This document shows, one piece after another, positions 7,327 through 14,127 of a stretch of 32,748 nt of DNA (position 1 is its first letter; each line of letters opens with the position of its first letter). Source of the stretch: Myxococcales bacterium (GTDB lineage Bacteria; Myxococcota_A; Polyangia; Polyangiales; Polyangiaceae); contig JAEUKE010000027.1 in NCBI GenBank assembly GCA_016794345.1, positions 1 to 32,748 of the forward strand, read 5' to 3'. Under the pieces are notes generated by a model, which worked only from the letters and a program-made list of their open reading frames with translations, was not told the origin of the DNA and searched no databases. A program made the position numbers and the translations under genes.

Positions 7327-8159
7327 GCGCCGCCGAGTCCCACGAGCAGCCGCCCGACAGCCTCGCCGCGCGCGAGCGCGAGCGGTCGTTCGTCGCGCAG
7401 ATCGGCTTCGGGAGCATCGGGCTCTTCCGGACCGGAGCGGAGCTCTATTCGGTCTTCGTCCGCACGCTCTACTACTGCTGGTTCGGGCGCTCCGAGCCGG
7501 GCGCGATCGTCCGGCAGATGTACGAGATCGGCAACAAGAGCATCTTCTTCATCACCGTGGTGATGGGCTTCATCGGGATGATCCTCGTCTACCAGGCGGG
7601 CCTCCAGACCCTGCGCGTCTTGCCCGATCTGTCGATGCTCGGCGCGACGTTCCTGGAGCTCCTGGTGCGGGACCTCGCGGCCTCGATCGGCTCGCTCATG
7701 CTCGCGACGCGGGTCGGCGCCGGCATCGCGGCGGAGGTCGGCTCGATGGTGGTGACCGAGCAGGTCGACGCGCTGAAGATGAGCGCCGCCGATCCGATCG
7801 ACTACCTGATCAAGCCGCGCTTCCTCGCGAGCGTGGTCATGACCACCGTGCTCATCGTCTGGGCCGCCGGCGTGGCCACGTTGGCCGGCCTGCTCACGGG
7901 CTGGGCCATGTTCGATCTGCAGCCGCGGACGTTCTTCAACCTCGCCCTGGTGGACGCCGGCGATCTCACGATCGGACTCGCCAAATGCGTGGCCTACGGC
8001 GCCGCCATCCCGGTCGTCTCTGCGCACTCGGGCCTCACGACCCACGGCGGCTCCGAGGGCGTCGGCTGGGCGACGACGCGCGCCGTCGTGAACAGCTCGC
8101 TGGCGGTCATCATCCTGAACATGTTCATCAGCGCCGCGGGGCTCGCGGTCTTCCCCTGA
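7323..8159 (+). CDS. mlaE: MlaE-family ABC transporter permease (second copy)
   Basis: A 278-residue paralogue of the preceding permease, with the same core: I-G-S-L-M-L-A-T-R-V-G-A-G-I, then E-V-G-S-M-V-V-T-E-Q-V-D-A-L-K. The shared M-V-V-T-E-Q segment and equal spacing show common origin, but the flanks have diverged widely. The longer N-terminus has an amphipathic lead before the first hydrophobic segment. It starts within the stop codon of the first copy. A pair of different MlaE-type subunits encoded side by side resembles the YrbEA/YrbEB pairs of actinobacterial Mce systems and implies a heterodimeric membrane part, whereas E. coli MlaE works as a homodimer. The heterodimer is inferred. 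Confidence 0.92.
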   Translation: MSAAESHEQPPDSLAARERERSFVAQIGFGSIGLFRTGAELYSVFVRTLYYCWFGRSEPGAIVRQMYEIGNKSIFFITVVMGFIGMILVYQAGLQTLRVLPDLSMLGATFLELLVRDLAASIGSLMLATRVGAGIAAEVGSMVVTEQVDALKMSAADPIDYLIKPRFLASVVMTTVLIVWAAGVATLAGLLTGWAMFDLQPRTFFNLALVDAGDLTIGLAKCVAYGAAIPVVSAHSGLTTHGGSEGVGWATTRAVVNSSLAVIILNMFISAAGLAVFP

Positions 8160-8211
8160 CCGACGCGAGCCGCTTGATTCCATCGGGGCCGTTCGATATC
8201 CCCTGGGACTG

Positions 8212-8595
8212 GTGCGAAGCTCCCGGCCCCTCCTCGCCTTCGTCGCTCTCGGCCTCGCCGCCTGCCAGGACCCGCTCGTGGGCCGCTGGGAGGCCGACAA
8301 CGAGAAGGTGTTCCTCGTGATCGAGGCCGGCGACACGGCGCAATACGAGGGCGAGGGTCGTGTCTACCTCTGCCCGGTCGACTCACGCGACGGCTGCCGC
8401 CTCTGCTCGTTCACGTTCGAGATCGAGGCCAAGGGCGGCGACACCTACGCGTTCGACGGGGAGTTCGTCGGCAAGTGCGACGACTTCGGCGAGTTCGAGG
8501 ACTTCGAGTGCGATCTGGTCGAAGGCGATCTGGAGTGCGAGCTGCCCGGCGGGGTCGAGGCAGAGTACGAGCGCCAAGAAGAAACGTCGGAGTAG
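8212..8595 (+). CDS. Small hypothetical lipoprotein
   Basis: A 127-residue protein starting at a GTG. Residues 1-17 make a short signal peptide and L-A-A-C puts the lipidated cysteine at residue 18, a good lipobox. The mature protein opens D-P-L-V-G-R-W-E, as many small beta-barrel or lipocalin-like lipoproteins do, has six further cysteines (three in the C-P-V...G-C-R-L-C region) and is strongly acidic at the C-terminus. Family unknown. It sits between the permeases and the HEAT-repeat gene, on the same strand, 52 bases after the former and 32 before the latter. A structural link to the lipid transporter is possible but unproven. Confidence 0.7.
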   Translation: MRSSRPLLAFVALGLAACQDPLVGRWEADNEKVFLVIEAGDTAQYEGEGRVYLCPVDSRDGCRLCSFTFEIEAKGGDTYAFDGEFVGKCDDFGEFEDFECDLVEGDLECELPGGVEAEYERQEETSE

Positions 8596-8627
8596 CGCGC
8601 CGCGCGGCGCGCGCGCCGGGAGGGTGA

Positions 8628-10244
8628 ATGAAGGAGATCGACAAGATCGTGGGGCTGCTCGAGCACGAGGCCCTCGAGCGCAAGGTGGCCGCGGCCATCG
8701 TGCTCGGGGAGCTCGGCGCCAAAGGCCCCGAGGTGGTCGGCGGTCTGGGGAAGCTGCTCGGCTCTGGCGTCTCGGTCCTCCAGCGCCACGCCCTCGACGC
8801 GCTCGCCCGGATCGGCGCCAAGAAGTCGCTCCCCGCCATCTTCCCCCTGCTCACGTCCAGCGCTGCAGAGGTGCGCGAAGCCGCGAGCCGCGCGGTCGCC
8901 AGCGTCGGCGAGGACGCGCTCCCGATCGTGAAGGAGCGCATGGCCACCGCCACGCCGGAGGAGCGCCGCGCCCTCGACGGCGTGCTCGCCGAGATCGGCG
9001 GCAAGGACGCGTTTGGTGCCCTCCTGAAGGGCCTCGCGTCGAGCGACGCCGACGCGGCGAAGGCCGCCGCGCTCGCCGTGCGCGCCCACGTGAAAGGCGC
9101 CGAGACGCGGGAGAAGAAGACGTACGCGACGGCGACCCTCAAGTTCCTCGAGACGCTCGAGAAGAAAGACCCGCCCTCCCCCAGCGCCGTCGCGGCTACG
9201 CTCAAGCTGCTCGGCTTCCTGGAGGACAAGCGCGCGGTGCCCGTGCTCGCCGACAGAGGCCGCGACCCGGCCGTGCCCGACGCCGTCCGCATGGAGGCCA
9301 TCCTGGCCCTGCGCTTCTGCATGAAAGAGCCGACGCCGGAGGCGGTCGAGGCGCTCGCCATCGCGGCGAACGCGGGCGACCGCACGCTCTCCCAGGCGGC
9401 GCTCCATACGCTCGGCAGCCTCACGCTCGCCGGCGAGGCCGTGAAGAAGATCGGCCCGCTCGCGAGCCACCCCGACGCCGATCGCGCCATCTTCGCGATC
9501 GAGCTCGTCGCCCGCCAGAAGGGCCCGGAGGCGACGCACATCCTGGTGCGCGCGCTCTCTGCGCGCGACAAACGCGTGGCCGAGGCAGCCGCCAAGGGCC
9601 TCGGCGGCCGGGAGGACGCGACGACGGCCCTCGCCAAGGCGCTGCTCGAGGCCGAGAGCGCCGACCGCGCCTGGGCCATCCGGACGGTGCTGCGCCCGCA
9701 GGCCAAGAGGATCTCGGCCGCCCTCAAGAAGCAGATCGTTGAGACCGCGCTCTCCCGCGTGAAGGAGCTCGACCGCGGGTTCGAGGCCCACCTCGACATC
9801 GCGCGCGAAGCCGATCCCGACACGATCGCCGAAGGCCTCCGCGACATCGCGCAGAAGGCGAAGAAGGGCGGCAAGGACCCGGAGAAGGCGCACGCGGTCC
9901 TCAGCATCCTGTGCAAGAGCGACAAGTCGACCGACGAGGATCGCTTCGCCCTCGCCGTGCTGGACCTGCACAAGAGCGCCAAGGATACCGCCGCGAGCGC
10001 GCGCGCGGCGGATGAGGCGCTCCTCCGGTTCGGGAAGCTGCTCGAGGGCGGGTTCGACGTGCTCTCCGCGCTGAAGAAGGACAAGTCGCTCGAGCTCGAC
10101 GAGCTCTATTACCTGGGCTTCCACTTCTCCGAGCGCCGTCAACCCATCGGCGAGGAGATCCTCGGCGTGGTGGTCGAGCGCGGCGGCCGGACGAAGGTGG
10201 GCAAGATGGCCAAGAACAAGCTCAAGCTCGCCGGGCCCGCCTGA
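8628..10244 (+). CDS. HEAT-repeat protein
   Basis: A 538-residue, probably cytoplasmic protein built from repeated helical pairs. The first 350 residues show successive units of about 30-40 residues with A-L-x-x-L/I-G and V-R-x-x-A-x-x-A patterns (for example residues 15-50 and 55-95, and again near A-L-H-T-L-G-S-L and A-A-A-K-G-L-G-G). These are typical of HEAT or PBS-lyase-type repeats used for protein-protein contacts. There is no signal peptide or membrane segment. The end is lysine-rich. The start is well supported by GGGAGG about 5 bases before the ATG. It may scaffold a complex encoded nearby, but the sequence does not identify a partner. Confidence 0.82.
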   Translation: MKEIDKIVGLLEHEALERKVAAAIVLGELGAKGPEVVGGLGKLLGSGVSVLQRHALDALARIGAKKSLPAIFPLLTSSAAEVREAASRAVASVGEDALPIVKERMATATPEERRALDGVLAEIGGKDAFGALLKGLASSDADAAKAAALAVRAHVKGAETREKKTYATATLKFLETLEKKDPPSPSAVAATLKLLGFLEDKRAVPVLADRGRDPAVPDAVRMEAILALRFCMKEPTPEAVEALAIAANAGDRTLSQAALHTLGSLTLAGEAVKKIGPLASHPDADRAIFAIELVARQKGPEATHILVRALSARDKRVAEAAAKGLGGREDATTALAKALLEAESADRAWAIRTVLRPQAKRISAALKKQIVETALSRVKELDRGFEAHLDIAREADPDTIAEGLRDIAQKAKKGGKDPEKAHAVLSILCKSDKSTDEDRFALAVLDLHKSAKDTAASARAADEALLRFGKLLEGGFDVLSALKKDKSLELDELYYLGFHFSERRQPIGEEILGVVVERGGRTKVGKMAKNKLKLAGPA

Positions 10245-10257
10245 CGATGCAGGGCCG

Positions 10258-10285
10258 TCTCGAGCGGGGCCGCCCCCGCTCGAGA
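10258..10285. terminator. Perfect 12-bp stem-loop between convergent genes
   Basis: TCTCGAGCGGGG (10258-10269) pairs perfectly with CCCCGCTCGAGA (10274-10285) around a four-base loop. It lies between the HEAT-repeat gene and the oppositely oriented mlaF-like gene, as expected for a two-way terminator, but it has no T-run. Its core CGAGCGGGG is shared with the repeats at 13309-13403 and 20989-21050. Confidence 0.6.
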
Positions 10286-10295
10286 TGCGGCGGCG

Positions 10296-11036
10296 CTACT
10301 CGAACGGCCCCTCGGCCCGACCGTTGATGAACTGCTGGATGACCTCGTCGCTGGCGACCTTGAAGTCATCCGGGTCGCCGAGCAGCCGGACGTAGCCCTG
10401 GTAGAGCATGACAATCCTGTCAGCAATCGTGAAGATACTGACCAGGTCGTGGCTGACCACGATGCTCGTCACGCCGACGGTGTCGCTGAGCTCGCGGATG
10501 AGCTTGTCCACCCGCCGAGCGCTCACCGGATCGAGGCTCGTCGTGGGCTCGTCGAAGAGAACGTATTTCGGGTCGAGCGTGAGGGCCCTGGCGATGGCGA
10601 CGCGCTTGCGCATGCCGTCGCCGAGCTCCGGCGGGTAGCGATCCGCGAAGTCGTGCATGTGGACCTGCTGCAGGCGCTTGTAGGCCTCCCCCAGCGCGTC
10701 CTTCATCTTCATCTTCTTGTGTTTGCGGAGCGGGAGCGCCACGTTCTCCACACACGTCATCGAGTCGAAGAGCGTGGAGTGCTGGAACACCATCGCGCAC
10801 TTCTCGCGCACGGCGTACATCCGCTCCTCGTCGAACTTGCTGATCTCCTCGCCGTCGAGCCAGATCTCCCCTTCGTCCGGGTAGAGCAGGCCGACGAGGT
10901 GCTTGATGAGCACGCTCTTGCCGACGCCCGAGCCGCCGATGATGAAGAAGACCTCGCCGTCCTGGACGTCGAAGCTGACACCCTTGAGGACCGTCTTCGG
11001 CCCGAACGACTTCTTGATGCCTCGGAAGGAAATCAA
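10296..11036 (-). CDS. mlaF: MlaF-like ABC transporter ATP-binding protein
   Basis: A 246-residue ATPase that would power the MlaE-type permeases. Walker A is G-G-S-G-V-G-K-S (34-41), the Q-loop is Q85, Walker B is Y-V-L-F-D-E (158-163) followed by P-T-T-S-L-D-P, and the switch histidine is H196. The ABC signature, normally L-S-G-G-M in this family, reads L-G-D-G-M (138-142), so the serine and first glycine are both changed. The start is a TTG (11034-11036), matching the usual N-terminus, with no good Shine-Dalgarno. It is transcribed away from the mlaD-like gene, with 60 bases between their starts, and converges on the HEAT-repeat gene. As this is the only ATPase here, it probably serves both permeases. 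Confidence 0.9.
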   Translation of the reverse strand: MISFRGIKKSFGPKTVLKGVSFDVQDGEVFFIIGGSGVGKSVLIKHLVGLLYPDEGEIWLDGEEISKFDEERMYAVREKCAMVFQHSTLFDSMTCVENVALPLRKHKKMKMKDALGEAYKRLQQVHMHDFADRYPPELGDGMRKRVAIARALTLDPKYVLFDEPTTSLDPVSARRVDKLIRELSDTVGVTSIVVSHDLVSIFTIADRIVMLYQGYVRLLGDPDDFKVASDEVIQQFINGRAEGPFE

Positions 11037-11096
11037 TGCCGGCTCGTTGCTTGGGCCTAGCCTACAGGGCCCGTCTGCAGGTTACATAGGGCCCGC

Positions 11097-12119
11097 ATGG
11101 CGAGCTCTCGGTCGATCGAGGTCAAGGTCGGCATCCTCATCCTGACGGCGCTGGGTCTCCTGGCCGCGTTCATCCTGGTGATGGGCGGCATCAACTTCCA
11201 GCCCACCTATTCCCTCTTCGTCCGGTTTGACAACCCCGGCGGACTGCAGACCGGCGCGCCCGTGAAGATCGCGGGCGTGAAGGTCGGCAAGATCGAGGAC
11301 ATCGAGTTCCGCGGCGGCAAGGTGGACAAAGACGGAAAGCGCGAGCGCCTGGTGCGGCTCAAGGTCTCGGTGGAGAAGCGCTACCAGGAGTCCATCACGG
11401 ACAACTCCGTCTTCTACGTCACGACCCAGGGCGTGCTCGGCGAGCAGTTCCTCGCCATCGAGCCGGGGTCCGCCGACCAGCCGGTCATCCCGGAGAACGG
11501 CGAGAAAGACGGCCTGGATCCGCCGCGCCTCGACATGCTCCTCTCCGAGGGCTACGAGCTGCTGCACTCCGCGGTGAGCGCCGTCCGCGACAACCGCAAG
11601 GAGATCGACGAGACGTTCACCGCCCTGCGCATGACGCTGAAGGGGACCGGGACCTTCTTCGCCAACAACCAGGACAAGATCGACAGGATCGTCGACAACG
11701 TCGAGCAGGCCACGGTCGAGGGCAACGACCTCATCAAGGGTGCCAACGACAAATACGTCAAGAACCCGCAGGTCGACCGCATCGTCAACAACGTGGACGC
11801 GGTCTCCTCACGCCTGGCGACCGACACGCCCGGGCTCCTGGCCGACGCCAAGACGACGATGACGAACGCCAAGCGCCTCTCGGAGACCGTCGGGAGCGAG
11901 GAGCAGCAGGCGAAGATCAAGAAGGCGGTGGACGACGCCTCCTCCGTGCTGGCCAAGGCCAACACCGCCGCGACCGACGCCCAATACGTGGTCTCCCAGA
12001 TGCGCAAGGGCCGCGGGACGGTCGGCGCCCTCCTGATGGACGAGCAGCTCTTCGACGACCTCCAGGAGATGGTGCGGGACCTGAAGCACAACCCCTGGAA
12101 GTTCTTCTGGCGAGAGTGA
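11097..12119 (+). CDS. mlaD: MlaD-family (MCE-domain) protein
   Basis: A 340-residue protein with a single N-terminal membrane anchor (about 9-30) followed by an MCE domain (about 37-125): L-F-V-R-F-D-N-P-G-G-L, G-A-P-V-K-I-A-G-V-K-V-G and the end G-V-L-G-E-Q-F-L-A-I. MCE proteins form rings in the periplasm that carry lipids between membranes. After the domain come about 200 residues of predicted helix with heptad-like spacing, which could form a coiled-coil tube or bundle. That region is longer than in E. coli MlaD (about 180 residues in total) and closer to Mce/PqiB-like layouts. It ends W-K-F-F-W-R-E. Its start diverges from the mlaF-like ATPase, and hairpins follow it at 12129-12180. Confidence 0.9.
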   Translation: MASSRSIEVKVGILILTALGLLAAFILVMGGINFQPTYSLFVRFDNPGGLQTGAPVKIAGVKVGKIEDIEFRGGKVDKDGKRERLVRLKVSVEKRYQESITDNSVFYVTTQGVLGEQFLAIEPGSADQPVIPENGEKDGLDPPRLDMLLSEGYELLHSAVSAVRDNRKEIDETFTALRMTLKGTGTFFANNQDKIDRIVDNVEQATVEGNDLIKGANDKYVKNPQVDRIVNNVDAVSSRLATDTPGLLADAKTTMTNAKRLSETVGSEEQQAKIKKAVDDASSVLAKANTAATDAQYVVSQMRKGRGTVGALLMDEQLFDDLQEMVRDLKHNPWKFFWRE

Positions 12120-12128
12120 TGTGTGTGT

Positions 12129-12144
12129 AACCCCTGACGGGGTT
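12129..12144 (+). terminator. Hairpin 1 after the mlaD-like gene
   Basis: AACCCC-TGAC-GGGGTT forms a six-base-pair stem, followed by TTTC. It begins 9 bases after the mlaD-like stop and could be a short terminator. An alternative stem GGTTT/AAACC (12141-12153) would compete with it. Confidence 0.45.
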
Positions 12145-12160
12145 TCAAAAACCTGTTTGT

Positions 12161-12180
12161 TCAACCCCTGACGGGGTTGA
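12161..12180 (+). promoter_or_regulatory. Hairpin 2 just upstream of the biotinyl carrier gene
   Basis: The same palindrome, AACCCC-TGAC-GGGGTT, recurs 34 bases after hairpin 1, here extended to an eight-base-pair stem (TCAACCCC/GGGGTTGA). It ends 15 bases before the ATG at 12196. It could act as an RNA hairpin in the leader or, paired with hairpin 1, as a repeated protein-binding site. Confidence 0.45.
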
Positions 12181-12195
12181 TATGGTCCGGCCCCC

Positions 12196-12411
12196 ATGGC
12201 GAAGGTCATCAAGGCGCACATCACGGGCACGGTCTGGAAGATCGAGGTCAAGGTCGGCGACAGCGTGGAAGAAGGCACGGTCGTTGCCATCCTCGAGTCG
12301 ATGAAGATGGAGATGCCGGTCGAGTCGGAAGACTCGGGCACGGTCAAGGAAATTCACGTCAAGGAGAGCCAGCCGGTCTCCGAGGGTGACCCCATCTGCA
12401 CCCTGGACTGA
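12196..12411 (+). CDS. Free-standing biotinyl/lipoyl carrier domain protein
   Basis: A 71-residue protein that is a single biotinyl domain. The biotinylation motif is E-S-M-K-M-E, with the central lysine as attachment site, and the flanking strands V-G-D-x-V-x-x-G and G-T-V-K-E-I-H-V-K complete the barrel. Length and layout match the small mycobacterial biotinylated protein TB7.3 and similar acyl-CoA carboxylase carriers. Lipoyl domains usually have D-K-A instead, so biotin is more likely. No carboxylase, ligase or transcarboxylase gene is near, so it presumably serves enzymes encoded elsewhere. No strong Shine-Dalgarno is visible; the hairpin at 12161-12180 occupies the leader. Confidence 0.88.
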   Translation: MAKVIKAHITGTVWKIEVKVGDSVEEGTVVAILESMKMEMPVESEDSGTVKEIHVKESQPVSEGDPICTLD

Positions 12412-12464
12412 ACCCGCCGACGCCTGGCCGCGTGCGCACGTCAAACGTTGCGCTCTAGGCGAAC

Positions 12465-12480
12465 ATATTGGAATATTGCA
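12465..12480 (+). promoter_or_regulatory. AT-rich island, possible promoter of the coiled-coil gene
   Basis: ATATT-GG-AATAT within a short AT-rich patch stands out in GC-rich DNA 50-65 bases before the ATG at 12531. A TTGCGC at 12448-12453 lies 17 bases before GAATAT (12471-12476). This is a weak but plausible promoter. Confidence 0.35.
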
Positions 12481-12530
12481 ATCACGCTCGCTCGTGGGGC
12501 GCGTGAGTTTGTTGGAAGGAGCCAAGCGCG

Positions 12531-13301
12531 ATGTCGGAGCAGAAAGAAAGCTCGGTCCTTTTCTCCCTCAAGGAGCTGATGAGCCTGGAGGAAGACCGGA
12601 TTCGTACCGAGGAGGCCGACAAAGCCGCGCGATCGCGCGCCGAAGAAGAGGCACGGCTCGCAGCCGAGCGCGCCGCGCGTGATGCGGAAGAGGCGCGCAT
12701 CCGCGCCGAAGAGGAACGTCGCCGCGCGGAGGAGCAGCGTGCTCGCGAAGAGTCTGCGCGCCTCGAGGCGATCCGCCAGGCGGAGGTCGAGCGCGCTCGA
12801 CTCGACGCCGAGCAGCAGGCCCGCATGCAGGCCATGGCCGCGCAGCAGCAGCACGAGCGCCAGCTGGCCGCGATCAAGACCGACGACCAGAAGAAGAAGC
12901 TGCGCAACCTCCTCATCGGTGGCTCGGTCGCGGCCGTGCTCATCCTGGGCGCTGGCGGGTTTGCCTTCTACCAAAACCACCAGAAGAACGTCCAAGAGAT
13001 CGCCCAGAAAGAGGCCGAGGCTCGCAAGAACAAAGAAGAGCTCGAGAAGCTCCAGAAGGAGCTGGCCGATCAGGACAGCAAGGTGAAGGGCCTGCAGGGC
13101 GCCCTCGCCAACGCGAAGGACGAGACCGAGAAGGCGAAGATCCAGGCGCAGCTCGATGCCGCCAAGGCCGCCCAGGAAGAGACGAAGAAGAGCATCGGCA
13201 AAGTGGGTGGCGGCGGCGGCAAGGCCGGCGGCGACACCGGCGGGGCCGCGAAGCCGGCCTGCAACTGCAAGCCGACCGACCCGCTCTGTGACTGCCTGTG
13301 A
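12531..13301 (+). CDS. Coiled-coil, single-pass membrane protein with cysteine-rich C-terminal tail
   Basis: A 256-residue protein with a distinctive layout. Residues 15-125 are a very charged Ala/Glu/Arg coiled coil, about 131-148 form one membrane helix, about 153-225 a second Lys/Glu coiled coil, then a glycine-rich linker and a tail C-N-C-K-P-T-D-P-L-C-D-C-L in which four of the last thirteen residues are cysteine. The first coil should be cytoplasmic and the tail periplasmic, though topology is inferred. GGAAGGAG lies 9-11 bases before the ATG, an excellent ribosome site. TolA/IgA-type similarity in database searches would only reflect low complexity. The tail could bind metal or form disulphides. 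I do not recognise the family. Confidence 0.8.
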   Translation: MSEQKESSVLFSLKELMSLEEDRIRTEEADKAARSRAEEEARLAAERAARDAEEARIRAEEERRRAEEQRAREESARLEAIRQAEVERARLDAEQQARMQAMAAQQQHERQLAAIKTDDQKKKLRNLLIGGSVAAVLILGAGGFAFYQNHQKNVQEIAQKEAEARKNKEELEKLQKELADQDSKVKGLQGALANAKDETEKAKIQAQLDAAKAAQEETKKSIGKVGGGGGKAGGDTGGAAKPACNCKPTDPLCDCL

Positions 13302-13308
13302 ACCCTTT

Positions 13309-13410
13309 CGAGCGGGGCCCCAACCCCGCTCGATTTTCTCCTGAGCCTTTCCGAGCGGGGCCCCAACCCCGCTCGATTTTCTCCTGAGCCTTTCCGAGCG
13401 GGGCCCGACC
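13309..13410. repeat. 43-bp hairpin repeat array before pyrF (two full units plus a truncated third)
   Basis: Units begin at 13309, 13352 and 13395, a 43-base period. Each full unit has the stem CGAGCGGGG / CCCCGCTCG around a six-base spacer (CCCCAA), followed by ATTTTCTCCTGAGCCTTTC. The hairpin plus T-run resembles a terminator for the upstream gene. The third unit keeps only the left arm and runs straight into the pyrF GTG at 13411. Related arms occur at 10258-10285 and inside the nuclease gene at 20989-21050. Confidence 0.85.
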
Positions 13411-14127
13411 GTGACCGACCTGCCGAAGGGTGCCGATCGCCTCGCGGTCGCGCTCGACCTCCCCGATCTGGATGACGCGCTCCGCCTGGCGGAGCGCGTC
13501 GCCCCATTTGCGGGTGTCATGAAGGTCGGCCTCGAGCTGTTCGTCCGGTACGGGCCGCGCGCGGTGACGGAGGTTCGCGAGCGCACGAAGCGAAGGGTCT
13601 TCCTCGATCTCAAGCTGCACGACATCCCCGAGACGGTGGAGCGCGCGGTGACGAGCGCGAAGGCTTCGGGCGCCAGCCTGCTCACCGTTCACGCGGGCGG
13701 AGGTCGAACGATGCTCGAGGCCGCGACGCGCGCAGCGGGCGCAGACCTGCAGATCCTGGCGGTGACCGTCCTCACGTCGCTGGACGCCCGCGACCTGGCT
13801 GAGCTCGGCGCGGGTGAGTCCGTCGAGGTCCACGCCAAGCGTTTGTTCGATTGCGCGTGGGCCGCGGGCGTTCGCGGCTTCATCACGTCCGCCGCCGAAG
13901 TCGCGTCCCTCCGGAGCCGTCAGCCCACGAGCTACCTGGTGACGCCAGGCATCCGCCCGACCGGCGGTGCCGCGGGCGATCAGAAGCGAATCGCGACACC
14001 CGCGAGCGCGGTCGCCGCCGGCAGCGACCTGCTCGTGGTCGGACGCCCGATTCGCGACGCCGCCGATCCGGCGCTGGCAGCCCGGGAGATCGCCGCCGAG
14101 ATCGCCTTGGCCTCGGGTCCCGCGTGA
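13411..14127 (+). CDS. pyrF: Orotidine 5'-phosphate decarboxylase
   Basis: A 238-residue TIM-barrel enzyme that converts OMP to UMP, the last step of pyrimidine synthesis. The active-site motif F-L-D-L-K-L-H-D-I-P holds D66, K68 and D71, the charged network of the family. The N-terminal L-A-V-A-L-D-L and the phosphate-binding L-V-V-G-R-P-I near the C-terminus are also present. It belongs to the shorter bacterial PyrF class. Translation starts at a GTG directly after the truncated third copy of the 43-bp repeat; the GCGGGG of that copy lies 7 bases upstream and probably acts as the Shine-Dalgarno. The stop overlaps the next gene as GTGA, so the two are coupled. Confidence 0.95.
   Translation: MTDLPKGADRLAVALDLPDLDDALRLAERVAPFAGVMKVGLELFVRYGPRAVTEVRERTKRRVFLDLKLHDIPETVERAVTSAKASGASLLTVHAGGGRTMLEAATRAAGADLQILAVTVLTSLDARDLAELGAGESVEVHAKRLFDCAWAAGVRGFITSAAEVASLRSRQPTSYLVTPGIRPTGGAAGDQKRIATPASAVAAGSDLLVVGRPIRDAADPALAAREIAAEIALASGPA

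Noticed and set aside
8411..10142. Two long minus-strand frames opposite the HEAT-repeat gene
   Set aside because: Both are antisense to a gene with a clear ribosome site and repeat structure. Their products are Ser/Ala/Arg-rich or Leu/Ala/Glu/Arg-rich with no motif.
13309..13410. Possible CRISPR array, because of three evenly spaced repeats
   Set aside because: The whole 43-base period is repeated, including what would be spacers; there are only two and a half units and no cas genes. It is a tandem hairpin repeat.
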